64,000 nucleotides of DNA from Desulfatirhabdium butyrativorans DSM 18734 (GCF_000429925.1 NZ_AUCU01000016.1:1-64000), one strand, 5' to 3'. Shown: positions 16,404 to 25,558, counted from the first letter of the stretch. Numbers and translations are program-made. Notes: generated by a model from the letters alone, not told the origin.

Positions 16404-18119
16404 TTATACCAGAAGCATTTCGGTGATGGGCGCTCCGGCAGGGACCATCGGATAGACGCATTCCTCCCGATCCACCCAGAAATCCATGATGGCGACATTG
16501 TCGACATTCAGCCCTGCCTCGAGCACCGCTTCGACCTCCTCCGGCCGTGTTGCCCGAAAACCGGCAGCCCCGTAAGCTTCGGCCAGCTTCACGAAATCCG
16601 GGGCATGGCTCATGTCGGTGCAGGCATACCGTTTGTCGTAGAAAAGCTCCTGCCACTGCCGCACCATGCCCAGATAGCGGTTGTTCAGGATGACAATCTT
16701 GACGGGAAGCCTGTATTGAACCGCAGTGGCCAGTTCCTGGCTGTTCATCTGGATGCTGCCGTCGCCTGCCACGTCCACCACGACCCGATCGGGTTTGGCC
16801 ATCTGTGCGCCGATGGCTGCCGGAAGCCCGTAGCCCATGCATCCCAGACCGCCCGAGGTCAGGAAATGATCCGGGGCGTCGAATTTGTAGTACTGGGCGG
16901 CCCACATCTGGTTCTGCCCGACTTCTGTGGTGATGATGGCCTTGCCCCCGGTCAGGCGATACAGGGTTTCGATGACATATTGCGGTTTGATGATATTGCT
17001 CTGCTCATACCCGAGCGCCCCTTTTCTCAACCAGGTTGCGATCTGATCGAGCCAGGGCCTGCGCCGCTCTTTCAAATCGTCCGGCATTTCCGAATCGAGC
17101 AGCCGGTTCAATTGGCTCAGGGTAATGCGGCAATCCCCCACCAGCGGGACGCTGACCAGAACGTTCTTTCGGATCGATGTCGGATCGATGTCGATATGAA
17201 CGATTTTTGCCTGGGATGCGAAAGCATCGGTCTTGCCGGTGACCCGATCATCGAAGCGTACGCCCACGGCAAGGAGCAGGTCGCAGTGGCTGGCCGCCAT
17301 GTTGGCCGTATAGGTGCCGTGCATCCCGATCATGCCTACGGAGAGCGCATCCGATCCCGGAAAACCTCCCATACCCATGAGGCTTGTCGTTACCGGAATC
17401 TGCAGACGTCTGGCCAGCCGCGTGAGTTCTTCGGATGCCTTCGAGAGGATGACCCCCCCTCCGGCAAAAATAAGCGGTCGTTCGGCCTCCCGGATGAGGC
17501 GCACGACTTTTTCGAGCTGCCACGGGTTGGGGTTGTAAGTCGGATTGTAGGACTTCAACAAAACGGTTTCGCCCGGCTGGAAATCCGTACTTGCCTTGAC
17601 GACATCCTTGGGAATGTCGACCAGAACCGGACCGGGCCTGCCGGATTTGGCGATGAAAAAAGCTTCCCGCAGAATCCGGGCCAGATCTTCCACCCGCTTG
17701 ACCAGATAATTGTGTTTGGTGCAGGGCCGGGTAATCCCGACGATATCGACTTCCTGGAACGCGTCGTTTCCGATGAGATGGGTGGGCACCTGTCCCGTGA
17801 TGACAACGATCGGGATCGAATCCATATAGGCCGAAGCGATTCCGGATACGGTATTGGTGGCACCCGGCCCGGAGGTTACCAGGCTGACGCCCACCTGCCC
17901 CGACGCCCGGGCATAACCGTCCGCCGCGTGAACGGCCGCCTGCTCGTGTCGCACGAGAACATGCCGTATATCGGTTCTGGCCAGCTCATCGTATATGTCG
18001 ATGACTGCGCCTCCCGGAAAACCGAAAATCGTATCCACCCCGTGCTCCTTCAACACGGCCATCAGAATCTGCGCGCCCGTCATGATCCGGCTTTCCGTCA
18101 AGACCGCATTCTGGACCAT
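16404..18119 (-). CDS. ilvB: Acetolactate synthase, catalytic large subunit
   Basis: 571 residues from ATG 18119 (MVQNAVLTESRIMTGAQIL), with AAGGGAG eight bases upstream; an ATG two codons earlier is possible but too close to that site. It is a thiamine-diphosphate enzyme joining two pyruvates, or pyruvate and oxobutyrate. Visible motifs: FGFPGGAVIDIYDEL, the catalytic Glu region RHEQAAVHAADGYARASG, FAD region SLMGMGGFPG, and the ThDP-binding GDGSIQMNSQELATA. The frame upstream of the start overlaps the ilvD end and is not coding. Order ilvD-ilvB-ilvN is co-directional with minimal gaps. Confidence 0.95.
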   Translation of the reverse strand: MVQNAVLTESRIMTGAQILMAVLKEHGVDTIFGFPGGAVIDIYDELARTDIRHVLVRHEQAAVHAADGYARASGQVGVSLVTSGPGATNTVSGIASAYMDSIPIVVITGQVPTHLIGNDAFQEVDIVGITRPCTKHNYLVKRVEDLARILREAFFIAKSGRPGPVLVDIPKDVVKASTDFQPGETVLLKSYNPTYNPNPWQLEKVVRLIREAERPLIFAGGGVILSKASEELTRLARRLQIPVTTSLMGMGGFPGSDALSVGMIGMHGTYTANMAASHCDLLLAVGVRFDDRVTGKTDAFASQAKIVHIDIDPTSIRKNVLVSVPLVGDCRITLSQLNRLLDSEMPDDLKERRRPWLDQIATWLRKGALGYEQSNIIKPQYVIETLYRLTGGKAIITTEVGQNQMWAAQYYKFDAPDHFLTSGGLGCMGYGLPAAIGAQMAKPDRVVVDVAGDGSIQMNSQELATAVQYRLPVKIVILNNRYLGMVRQWQELFYDKRYACTDMSHAPDFVKLAEAYGAAGFRATRPEEVEAVLEAGLNVDNVAIMDFWVDREECVYPMVPAGAPITEMLLV

Positions 18120-18156
18120 TTCCATAGCTCCCTTCTTTCTGCAGCAAGCGTCCGCT

Positions 18157-19827
18157 TCATTTGACAATCGCCCCCCGGCTTGCGGAAGAGACGTTTCGGG
18201 CATAACGGCTCAGGTACCCTTTCTGAATCCGCAATGGAGGCTGTTTCCATGCGGTTTTCCGGCCTGCCAGTTCAGAATCCGAAACGAGCAGGGACAAGGA
18301 TTTTTCAGGAATGTCGATCCGGATCATATCCCCTTCCCGAACGAGTGCGATCGGTCCGCCCTGCATGGCTTCCGGCGAAACATGCCCGATGGCAGCCCCT
18401 TTCGATCCGCCGGAAAATCTTCCGTCCGTGATCAGAGCGACCCGGCTGTCGAGGCCCATGCCGACAATGGCCGAGGTGGGGCTGAGCATCTCCTGCATGC
18501 CGGGGCCGCCCATCGGCCCTTCGTATCGGATGATCACCACATCCCCTGGTTGAATTTTTCCGGAGAGAATGGCTTCGCAGGCTTCGCCTTCGCTGTCGAA
18601 AACGCGGGCAGGCCCTTCGTGGCGGAGCATTTCCGGCAAGACGGCCGACTGCTTCACCACACATCCCTCCGGCGCCAGGTTGCCGAACAGGATGGCAAGA
18701 CCGCCTTCCTCGTGATACGGCGTTTCCACGGAGCGGATGACGCTCGGATCCAGAATGCGGCAATCGGCGATCCGTTCGCCGACAGTCCTGGCGGAAACCG
18801 TCATGCAGTCGAGATGGATGAGCGCTTTCCTGGATAGCTCCTGCATCACGGCCATGATGCCGCCGGCCTCGTTCAGATCCTGCAAATGGTGGGCTCCGGC
18901 CGGACTCAAAGCGCACAAATGGGGGGTTTTCCTGCTGATGGCGTTGATCGCATCGAGATCCAGCGCAACGCCCGCTTCGTTTGCGAGAGCTGTCAGGTGC
19001 AGCACGGTATTGGTTGAACAGCCGAGCGCCATATCCACGGTCAAGGCATTTTCGAAGGCTTCCGGGGTAAGAATGGTTCGAGGCGTGATTCCCTTTTCGA
19101 GCAGAGCGAGAATCTGCATGCCGGTTCGTTTGGCAAGCCGCATCCGCTCTGCCATCACTGCCGGAACCGTTCCGTTTCCCGGCAGGGCCAGGCCGATGGC
19201 CTCGCTCAGACAATTCATGGAATTGGCCGTATACATGCCGGAACAGGAGCCGCAGGTGGGACAGGCGGCATCTTCGATGGTTTCAAGTTCGGCTTCGTTC
19301 ATCCGGCCGGATCGGACGGCGCCGATAGCCTCGAAGACCGTGATCAGATCGATCGATCGACGCTCTTTTCCCAGGCACAGGGTGCCGCTCAGCATCGGCC
19401 CGCCGCTCAGCATGATGGCTGGAATATCAAGCCTTGCCGCAGCCATCATCATTCCGGGAACGATTTTGTCGCAACTGGCCACCAGAACGAGGGCATCGAG
19501 GGCGTGCGCCCGGGCCATCACCTCGACCGAATCAGCGATCAGCTCCCGGCTGGCCAGGGAATATTTCATGCCTTCGTGGTTCATGGCGATCCCGTCGCAT
19601 ATGCCGATCACGCCGAATTCGAGCGGTGTTCCGCCTGCCATCAGAACACCGGATTTGACGGCATCCACGAGCGGATGCAGGTGAACATGCCCCGGAATAA
19701 GGGTGTTGGCAGAATTGGCGATGCCGATCAGGGGCCGATGCAATTCTTCGGTGGTGAACCCCATCGCCTTGAAAAGACTGCGGTGCGGGGCTCTCTCCAA
19801 CCCCCGGGTAACGGTGTGGCTTTTCAT
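18157..19827 (-). CDS. ilvD: Dihydroxy-acid dehydratase
   Basis: 556 residues, standard length. It dehydrates dihydroxy acids to 2-keto acids (valine and isoleucine branches). Iron-sulfur cysteines lie in [12 protein letters not shown] and [23 protein letters not shown], and the Cys of an early motif is replaced by [10 protein letters not shown] (Asn-Thr-Leu), as in [2Fe-2S]/[4Fe-4S] variants. C-terminal [20 protein letters not shown] is intact. AGAAAGGACCC precedes the ATG. It is the first structural gene after the leader peptide and attenuator. Confidence 0.95.
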   Translation of the reverse strand: MKSHTVTRGLERAPHRSLFKAMGFTTEELHRPLIGIANSANTLIPGHVHLHPLVDAVKSGVLMAGGTPLEFGVIGICDGIAMNHEGMKYSLASRELIADSVEVMARAHALDALVLVASCDKIVPGMMMAAARLDIPAIMLSGGPMLSGTLCLGKERRSIDLITVFEAIGAVRSGRMNEAELETIEDAACPTCGSCSGMYTANSMNCLSEAIGLALPGNGTVPAVMAERMRLAKRTGMQILALLEKGITPRTILTPEAFENALTVDMALGCSTNTVLHLTALANEAGVALDLDAINAISRKTPHLCALSPAGAHHLQDLNEAGGIMAVMQELSRKALIHLDCMTVSARTVGERIADCRILDPSVIRSVETPYHEEGGLAILFGNLAPEGCVVKQSAVLPEMLRHEGPARVFDSEGEACEAILSGKIQPGDVVIIRYEGPMGGPGMQEMLSPTSAIVGMGLDSRVALITDGRFSGGSKGAAIGHVSPEAMQGGPIALVREGDMIRIDIPEKSLSLLVSDSELAGRKTAWKQPPLRIQKGYLSRYARNVSSASRGAIVK

Positions 19828-19871
19828 TTCGGGTCCTTTCTGCGCTTTGAATCATCGACAGGTCTTGAAAC

Positions 19872-19914
19872 AAAAAAATCCGTTATCAGCCTCGAGCGGC
19901 TGATAACGGATTTT
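19872..19914 (-). terminator. ilv attenuator terminator hairpin
   Basis: A perfect 17-bp stem: AAAATCCGTTATCAGCC (19875-19891 on the plus strand) with GGCTGATAACGGATTTT (19898-19914), six-base loop. Read on the minus strand it is followed by a run of T residues, i.e. a strong intrinsic terminator. It lies 45 bases before the ilvD start codon and after the leader peptide stop, exactly where an attenuator belongs. Confidence 0.88.
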
Positions 19915-19945
19915 CTGATGTACGGATTGCTATGAAAAAATCAGG

Positions 19946-19957
19946 CCATTATCAACC
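19946..19957 (-). promoter_or_regulatory. Antiterminator segment of the ilv attenuator
   Basis: In RNA sense (minus strand) this reads GGUUGAUAAUGG. It can pair over 12 bases, with two G-U pairs, with CCGUUAUCAGCC, the 5' arm of the terminator, and so exclude terminator formation. It includes the stop codon of the leader peptide, so a ribosome finishing the peptide would cover it and a ribosome stalled earlier would leave it free. Confidence 0.75.
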
Positions 19958-20038
19958 GCTCGCCTCGTAAGGAAGGAGTATCCCCCCTACGAGGACGATA
20001 ATGACGATGAGGTTGATGATGGCAAACAACGGATTCAT
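19952..20038 (-). CDS. ilv operon leader peptide
   Basis: A 28-codon gene, ATG 20038 to TGA 19952, with AGGA seven bases before the start. The peptide begins MNPLFAIINLIVIIVLVGG; 14 of 28 residues are Ile, Leu or Val (6 Ile, 5 Leu, 3 Val). It is too short for ordinary gene finding but has every property of an attenuation leader: promoter just upstream, regulatory codons in runs, and terminator and antiterminator segments just downstream. Inside its second half CCTCGTA and TACGAGG (19963-19969 and 19988-19994) form a further hairpin that could act as pause or protector stem. Confidence 0.85.
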   Translation of the reverse strand: MNPLFAIINLIVIIVLVGGILLPYEASG

Positions 20039-20071
20039 GAACAGTTCCTGTTGGTTCGTAAACTTGTCTGC

Positions 20072-20100
20072 ACCCTATCAGGGAGAAAAAAACGTGTCAA
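20072..20100 (-). promoter_or_regulatory. Sigma-70 promoter of the ilv operon
   Basis: On the minus strand a perfect -35 TTGACA (20100-20095) and a -10 TAGGGT (20077-20072) are separated by 17 bases. Transcription would start near 20065, about 27 bases before the leader peptide. Confidence 0.75.
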
Positions 20101-20139
20101 GAGAAAATCGCTTTCAATGAGACAATTGCAACCCCCCCA

Positions 20140-20235
20140 TTTTTCGTCACCCCGGTGAAAGCCAGGGTCCATAACGCTGGCCTACGCAGAACCTCGTAGG
20201 GGCGAGCCGCCGCTCGCCCCTACAGGCTGTCGTCT
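20140..20235. repeat. Palindromic intergenic repeats
   Basis: Contains CGTCACCCCGGTGAAAGCCAGG-type sequence (related to the CCGGAATGAC repeat family elsewhere in the window) and GTAGGGGCGAG with its inverted partner CTCGCCCCTAC (20198-20224), a long GC hairpin. Nothing coding is seen. Confidence 0.6.
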
Positions 20236-20300
20236 GCCGTATTTTCACGATAGCCATTGATCGGTGAAAGAAAACCGACACCTGAAGCGTACACAGTGCG

Positions 20301-20386
20301 CACCTGACGGCTGCGCAGCAGCCACATGGCGTCCACGAAGTGGACCCATGACAGCCGCCTACGGCCACATGACGCCGCGAAGCGGC
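20301..20386. repeat. Tandem array of four different small hairpins with a shared CATGAC spacer
   Basis: Four units of 20-24 bases, each a spacer related to CACATGAC followed by a perfect small hairpin: GGCTGC-GCA-GCAGCC, GTCCAC-GAA-GTGGAC, GCCG-CCTA-CGGC and GCCGC-GAA-GCGGC. Arm sequences differ between units but pairing is kept, and spacers and loops are similar. It ends 12 bases from the stop of the lipoprotein gene. Function unknown. Confidence 0.7.
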
Positions 20387-20398
20387 AAAAGACATCCG

Positions 20399-20770
20399 TT
20401 ATTGCCGTTTCTGCATCTTCAATGCTTCCACCCGCCGATACCCGTCGACAACGAATTGTCGATGATCCTCTGTCTGATACAACCCCTGCGCTTTGTTCAG
20501 AAGAAGATCGGCGGCTTCGAAGTTTCCTTCATGGGCCTCGACAAGCGCAAGTCCTACCCATGCAGGCGCATAATCTTCATCAAGCTCTGCCGCCCGGTTG
20601 AACTCGAGCCTTGCCGCTTCCAACTTTCCCTTGTCAATGAATTTCATACCTGTTGCCGCATGTCTTGACGGCGTGTCAAGCAGGTATTTCGGCGTAACGG
20701 TTTTCGGGCCGCAGGCCATTCCGAACAGGACAACCAAACCCAATATAACGACGGAGCGAAAACGCACCAT
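20399..20770 (-). CDS. Small TPR-type lipoprotein
   Basis: 123 residues from the ATG at 20770, which has TGAGGA five bases upstream; longer frames lack a ribosome site. The N terminus (MVRFRSVVILGLVVLFGMAC) is a lipoprotein signal with lipobox Cys20, so it is probably membrane-anchored in the periplasm. Residues about 36-115 contain two TPR-like helix pairs (AATGMKFIDKGKLEAARLEFNRAAEL, then GLALVEAHEGNFEAADLLLNKAQGL). It probably acts as a protein-interaction adaptor; partner unknown. It lies 94 bases downstream of nadK on the same strand. Confidence 0.8.
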   Translation of the reverse strand: MVRFRSVVILGLVVLFGMACGPKTVTPKYLLDTPSRHAATGMKFIDKGKLEAARLEFNRAAELDEDYAPAWVGLALVEAHEGNFEAADLLLNKAQGLYQTEDHRQFVVDGYRRVEALKMQKRQ

Positions 20771-20863
20771 AATGGTCCTCATCGACGCGAAAGGCGGAAA
20801 ATTCAGGAATGATGGATATAGAAATAGAAAAACCAACCCACCAAGTCAAGCGGGAATCGACAG

Positions 20864-21721
20864 TTATCTTCCTCCGCTCCATCGCAGCTTTGTTTTCACC
20901 AGATCGAAATAGTCCTGCCCCGGAACAACGATCATGCGGACGGGATGATCGCTTTTTTGAATGGCAAGACGATCGTTTTCCTGCAACTCAAGCCCTGCCT
21001 GCCCGTCAAAGGTAACCATGATGTCCCGGGCCTTTTTTTCCAAGGCAATTTCCACCGAAACGCTATCCGAAACAATGAGCGGCCGGATGGTCAGGGTAAA
21101 GGGGCAAATGGGTGTGAGAATGATCCCCGGCACATCGGGGTGCATGATGGGCCCGCCTGCGGCCAGGGAATAAGCGGTCGATCCGGTCGGTGTCGACACG
21201 ATCAACCCGTCCGCCTTGTACGTGGTAAGATATTTCCCACCGATGGACGTGCGGATGCTGGCCAGACGGGCCAGGGCGCCCTTTGTGATGACCACATCGT
21301 TCAGAACTGTCTGATGGACATCAGCGGTATTGGAGCGAAATACCGTCACATCCAGCCGCATGCGAAGCCTTGTGCGAAATTGCCCGCTCAGGATGCGATC
21401 CGCGACCTGAAAAATGGCTTCCTCACTGATTTCCGCCAGAAACCCCAATTCACCGAATTTTACGCCGAGAATCGGAATATCCTGCTTTCCGATCCATCGG
21501 ACGGCGCTCAGAAATGTGCCGTCTCCACCCAGAACGATCACGGCGCACAATCCGGATGGGGCCGACTCGAAATGATCGTCGACCACTCCCGAGCTCCAGT
21601 TGGTGCGGGTCAGCACCCGAACCCCCCGATTTACAAGCCAGACTTCCAGATCCGCACACAAGCGCATGGCATTCGGATCGCTTTTCACGACAATGGCAAT
21701 TTCTTTCATGAACGCGACCAT
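20864..21721 (-). CDS. nadK: NAD kinase
   Basis: 285 residues (281 if the ATG at 21709 is used; neither has a clear ribosome site). It phosphorylates NAD to NADP. Family motifs: [15 protein letters not shown] (GGDGT), [12 protein letters not shown] in place of NxGxLGFL (here FGELGFL), the NDVVI turn, and [20 protein letters not shown]. The change from GxNxG to GVKFG keeps a common deltaproteobacterial variant. No linked function among neighbours. Confidence 0.93.
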   Translation of the reverse strand: MVAFMKEIAIVVKSDPNAMRLCADLEVWLVNRGVRVLTRTNWSSGVVDDHFESAPSGLCAVIVLGGDGTFLSAVRWIGKQDIPILGVKFGELGFLAEISEEAIFQVADRILSGQFRTRLRMRLDVTVFRSNTADVHQTVLNDVVITKGALARLASIRTSIGGKYLTTYKADGLIVSTPTGSTAYSLAAGGPIMHPDVPGIILTPICPFTLTIRPLIVSDSVSVEIALEKKARDIMVTFDGQAGLELQENDRLAIQKSDHPVRMIVVPGQDYFDLVKTKLRWSGGR

Positions 21722-22181
21722 TTCTTGAGTGATTCAGGCACAATCCCCACCTCAGTCATGAAATTCCCTTGCCCCTGATCCATAGCCCCTGCTGTATAGA
21801 AGGATAATCCATAAATTGCAATCAGTTTTCGCTTGACGGATTCTGCAGCGCTTCTATATAAGATGACAGGTTCTAATTTAAATTCAGCCCTCTGTTACGA
21901 GGTTTTTCCGAACCGGATTCCCATTGATCGTGAAAATAGTCGGCAGCCTGTAGGGGCGTGATCGGCGGGTCGCCCCTGCGAGTCCCTGCGAATGCCTTGG
22001 TCTGTATTTACCGCATCAGCCGGAATGACGCCCGAATTTTCATCTCCGGTGGCGGCGATGCCGCCATGAGCTTTTATTGTGAACGATCTCGACTCAGGGA
22101 ACGGCAATAGAGGCAGGATCGATCGTTCGCATGTGCCTGGAGCATAAGAAACCATCACCCAAACACAAGGAGGAAAAGGAA
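21722..22181. other. Intergenic region upstream of livK
   Basis: 460 bases between nadK and livK, transcribed divergently. A sigma-70-type promoter is listed separately. Around 21950-22075 are GC palindromes (TGTAGGGGCG with CGCCCCTG; GGTGGCGGCGATGCCGCC) resembling intergenic repeats near 20200, 40490 and 60060. No gene or riboswitch recognised. Confidence 0.5.
21833..21862 (+). promoter_or_regulatory. Sigma-70-type promoter upstream of livK
   Basis: TTGACG (21833-21838) and TATAAG (21857-21862) with an 18-base spacer, pointing at the liv operon, with a long leader of about 310 bases before livK. Confidence 0.5.
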
Positions 22182-23321
22182 ATGATGAAATCGATGGCAT
22201 CTCGAAATGGTTGGCTGTTCGTCCTGTTGGCGCTTGGCATTTTCCTGTGGACAGCCAGCGGCGCCATGGCGGAAGGCGTGTTGAAAATCGGGGTCGGCGG
22301 CGCCCACAGTGGTGACCTGGCTTCCTATGGCCTGCCCATTGTCAAGGCGGCCAAGCTCGTTGTCGAGGACGTCAATGCCAAGGGTGGGATTCTCGGCAAA
22401 AAAGTGGAACTGGTGATTGAAGACGATGTCTGCAAACCCGAAGTTGCCACCAATACCGCCACCAAGCTGGCCTCAGAAGGCGTGCCGATCGTGATCGGGC
22501 ATGTATGCAGCGGCGCCACCAAGGCGGCACTCGGCATTTACAAGGCCAGCAAGATCATCGCCATTTCGGCATCCGCAACCAACCCCGAACTGACCCAAAG
22601 CGGCGAATATCCGAATTTCTTCCGAACCATCGCTTCCGATGATGCCCAGGCCAGACTCGAAGTCGACTTTGCCATCGACAAGCTTCATCTGAAAAAAATC
22701 GCCGTACTCCACGACAAGGGAGATTATGGCAAGGGGCTGGCCGAATACGCCAAAACCTTTATCGAAAAATCCGGCAAGGCACAGGTTGTCCTGTTTGAAG
22801 GCATTACCCCCGGAGCTGTGGATTATTCCGCAGTCGTCCAGAAAATCAAGCGATCCCAGGCCGATGGCGTCATCTTCGGCGGCTATCATCCCGAAGCTTC
22901 CAAAATCGTCAGCCAGATGCGAAAAGACAAGATGAAGACTGCCTTCATTTCCGATGACGGCGTCAAAGACGATACCTTCATCAAAGTCGCCGGGAAATAC
23001 GCCGAAGGCGTTTACGCAACCGGGCCCAAGGACACCACCAAGAACCCGATGGACAAGATGGTTCGGGAAGCCTACAAGAAGGCTTACGGAGAAGATGTCG
23101 GTGTTTTCTCGATCAACGGTTATGCCGCTACCCAGGCTGCACTCAATGCCATCCAGAAAGCCGGTTCGACCGATTATAATGCCATCATCGATGCGCTGCA
23201 CAACGACTGGGTCGAAACCCCTCTGGGCAAAATCAAATTCGATGCCAAAGGCGATGCCATCGGGGTCGGATTCTCGGTCTATGAAGTGAAAAACGGCAAG
23301 TACGTGGAAATCGCCAATTGA
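22182..23321 (+). CDS. livK: Branched-chain amino acid ABC transporter, periplasmic binding protein
   Basis: 379 residues from ATG 22182, with AAGGAGG nine bases upstream. The signal peptide has a hydrophobic core FVLLALGIFLW and probable cleavage after AMA (about residue 29). The mature part is a type I periplasmic binding fold: LKIGVGGAHSGDLASYGLPIVKAAKLVVEDVNAKGG, VIGHVCSGATKAALGIYK, and the hinge region VFSINGYAATQAALNAI. It binds leucine/isoleucine/valine or related ligands and delivers them to LivHMGF. A terminator-like hairpin after the gene should make LivK more abundant than the membrane parts. Confidence 0.93.
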   Translation: MMKSMASRNGWLFVLLALGIFLWTASGAMAEGVLKIGVGGAHSGDLASYGLPIVKAAKLVVEDVNAKGGILGKKVELVIEDDVCKPEVATNTATKLASEGVPIVIGHVCSGATKAALGIYKASKIIAISASATNPELTQSGEYPNFFRTIASDDAQARLEVDFAIDKLHLKKIAVLHDKGDYGKGLAEYAKTFIEKSGKAQVVLFEGITPGAVDYSAVVQKIKRSQADGVIFGGYHPEASKIVSQMRKDKMKTAFISDDGVKDDTFIKVAGKYAEGVYATGPKDTTKNPMDKMVREAYKKAYGEDVGVFSINGYAATQAALNAIQKAGSTDYNAIIDALHNDWVETPLGKIKFDAKGDAIGVGFSVYEVKNGKYVEIAN

Positions 23322-23346
23322 GCAAATACAGATGATGCGATCCCAA

Positions 23347-23381
23347 CAGGGGACAGGACATATCCTGCCCCCTGATTTTTT
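23347..23381 (+). terminator. Intra-operon terminator hairpin between livK and livH
   Basis: CAGGGGACAGG pairs with CCTGCCCCCTG (23347-23374, one bulged base) followed by ATTTTTT. It is a good intrinsic terminator, expected to be leaky, placed between the binding protein and permease genes. Confidence 0.7.
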
Positions 23382-23408
23382 GGACAAAAGGAGTTCGAAC
23401 GCGATTCG

Positions 23409-24311
23409 ATGGAATATTTTCTCGAACTGTTCCTTGGGGGCCTGACGCGCGGCAGCATCTATGCCCTGATCGCCCTCGGATACACCATGGTATACGGCAT
23501 CATCGAGCTGATCAATTTTGCGCACGGCGAAATTTACATGATCGGCGCATTCACGGGACTCATCGTTGCCACCATCCTGTCCGCCTACGGCTTCGGCACG
23601 TTCTCCGTTCTGATACTCACGATCATCCTGGCTGCCATTTATTCGGCGGCATACGGATTCACCGTCGAAAAAATCGCCTACAAACCTCTTCGCCAGGCCC
23701 CGCGTTTGTCTCCGCTCATCAGCGCCATCGGCATGTCGATCTTTCTGCAGAACTATGTGATGCTCGCCCAGACTTCCGATTTTGTCCCCTTTCCCGCGCT
23801 CATCCCCGATTTCGATTTCTGGGAACCCTACAGCCACATCCTGCGATCTTCCGAACTGGTCATTCTATCCTCAACCGCTTCTCTGATGATCGCACTGACC
23901 CTGTTCATCCGATACACCCGGATCGGAAAAGCCATGCGGGCTACGGCCCAGGACAGGACGATGGCCATGCTGGTCGGCATCAATGTCAACCGGGTCATTT
24001 CCAGCACATTCATCATCGGCTCTTCACTGGCTGCCGTCGGTGGCGTGCTCATCGCCTCCCACATCGGCCAGATCAATTTCTTCATCGGGTTCATCGCAGG
24101 CATCAAGGCGTTTACGGCGGCCGTTCTGGGCGGCATCGGCAGCATCCCGGGCGCGGTTCTGGGAAGCATGGTGCTGGGGCTTACGGAAAGCTTTGCCACC
24201 GGTTATGTTTCGAGCGATTATGAGGATGTCTTTGCCTTCCTGCTGCTCGTTTTGATCCTGATTTTCCGCCCTGGAGGACTGCTGGGGCGCTTCACCACGC
24301 AAAAGGTCTGA
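23409..24311 (+). CDS. livH: Branched-chain amino acid ABC transporter permease LivH
   Basis: 300 residues with about eight membrane helices. Typical LivH motifs: GLTRGSIYALIALGYTMVYGIIELINFAHGEIYMIGAF at the N terminus, GKAMRATAQDRTMAMLVGINVNRVI (the EAA-like loop contacting the ATPases) and AGIKAFTAAVLGGIGSIPGAVLGSMVLG. AAAGGAG is 17 bases before the ATG, a long spacing. It forms the inner-membrane channel with LivM, which starts 3 bases after its stop. Confidence 0.93.
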   Translation: MEYFLELFLGGLTRGSIYALIALGYTMVYGIIELINFAHGEIYMIGAFTGLIVATILSAYGFGTFSVLILTIILAAIYSAAYGFTVEKIAYKPLRQAPRLSPLISAIGMSIFLQNYVMLAQTSDFVPFPALIPDFDFWEPYSHILRSSELVILSSTASLMIALTLFIRYTRIGKAMRATAQDRTMAMLVGINVNRVISSTFIIGSSLAAVGGVLIASHIGQINFFIGFIAGIKAFTAAVLGGIGSIPGAVLGSMVLGLTESFATGYVSSDYEDVFAFLLLVLILIFRPGGLLGRFTTQKV

Positions 24312-24314
24312 GCC

Positions 24315-25532
24315 ATGCGTTTCTGGTCTGAAATCAAGCGATCCGTGCTGGTATCTGTCTGGTTCATGTTCCTGACGTTTCCGATCATGGTCATCCGGGT
24401 CAATCCCATCGAAAAGATGATCCAATGGCGATGGTACAACCTGCTGTGGATCGGTATCGGCTCCTTCGTGCTGTCCTTTTTCTGGCGGGCGCTGCTGCAG
24501 CGAAAGGAGCGGGGCAAAGCCAGGGCCAGCAACCCATTGAAAGCGGAGTCGGATCGGAGCTGGATTGAATGGGTCGCTGAGTCCCCGAAGCGCTACATTC
24601 CGGCCTTCGCCATTCTGGGGGTGATCGCCCTGATTTTCCCGTTCATCATGTCCACCTACCAGGTCAACATCATGATCACGGCGCTGATGTATGTGGTGCT
24701 GGGCCTCGGGCTCAATATCGTGGTCGGTCTGGCCGGGCTTCTGGACCTGGGCTATGTGGCTTTCTATGCTGTCGGCGCTTACAGCTATGCCTTGCTGAAC
24801 CACCATTTCGGGCTGGGGTTCTGGACCCTGCTGCCGGTGGGCGCACTTCTGGCGGCCTGTTTCGGCGTGTTGCTCGGCTTTCCCGTGCTTCGTCTCCGGG
24901 GAGATTATCTGGCCATCGTCACCCTCGGTTTCGGCGAGATCATTCGCCTGATCCTGGAAAACTGGAACGAATTTTCCTTCGGGCCATCCGGGATCAGCGG
25001 CATTCCGCGGCCCGGCTTTTTCGGTGTCCATCTCACCCTGAACCAGGCCATCATCTATCTGTACTTCCTGATGATCGGGATGACGCTCTTCACGATTTTC
25101 GTCGTCAACCGGCTTCAGAATTCCCGGATCGGCAGGGCATGGATCGCCCTTCGGGAAGACGAGATCGCCTGCCAGGCCATGGGCGTGGACAAAACCCGAA
25201 CCAAGCTCACCGCCTTTGCCCTGGGTGCCACATGGGCGGGGATGGTCGGGGTGATCTTCGCAGCGAAAACCACCTTCATCAACCCGGCGAGTTTTACCTT
25301 TCTGGAATCGGCCATGATCCTGTCCATCGTCGTTCTGGGCGGCATGGGCTCCATCATCGGTGTCATCCTCGCCGCATTCATTCTGATTTTGCTTCCCGAA
25401 TACCTGCGGGCCTTTTCGGAATACCGGATGCTTGTTTTCGGGATGATCATGGTGCTCATGATGGTGTTCAGGCCCCAGGGGATTGTGGCGACTGTTCGAA
25501 AAACCTATCAATTCAAGCAGAAAACGTCCTGA
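24315..25532 (+). CDS. livM: Branched-chain amino acid ABC transporter permease LivM
   Basis: 405 residues, longer than the usual 300-330 because of an N-terminal extension of about 90 residues with two helices and a charged loop (RKERGKARASNPLKAESD), seen in some LivM proteins. The core begins near YIPAFAILGVIALIFPF. LivM signatures are GLNIVVGLAGLLDLGYVAFYAVGAY, LRGDYLAIVTLGFGEIIRLI and GRAWIALREDEIACQAMGVDKTRTKLTAFALGA. It pairs with LivH in the membrane. Confidence 0.93.
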   Translation: MRFWSEIKRSVLVSVWFMFLTFPIMVIRVNPIEKMIQWRWYNLLWIGIGSFVLSFFWRALLQRKERGKARASNPLKAESDRSWIEWVAESPKRYIPAFAILGVIALIFPFIMSTYQVNIMITALMYVVLGLGLNIVVGLAGLLDLGYVAFYAVGAYSYALLNHHFGLGFWTLLPVGALLAACFGVLLGFPVLRLRGDYLAIVTLGFGEIIRLILENWNEFSFGPSGISGIPRPGFFGVHLTLNQAIIYLYFLMIGMTLFTIFVVNRLQNSRIGRAWIALREDEIACQAMGVDKTRTKLTAFALGATWAGMVGVIFAAKTTFINPASFTFLESAMILSIVVLGGMGSIIGVILAAFILILLPEYLRAFSEYRMLVFGMIMVLMMVFRPQGIVATVRKTYQFKQKTS

Positions 25533-25558
25533 TTGAAACAACAGCCAATGGATGGCTC

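Noticed and set aside
24024-25541. 505-codon minus-strand frame
   Set aside because: Lies opposite livH and livM and has the His/Gln/Asp-rich composition of an antisense frame.
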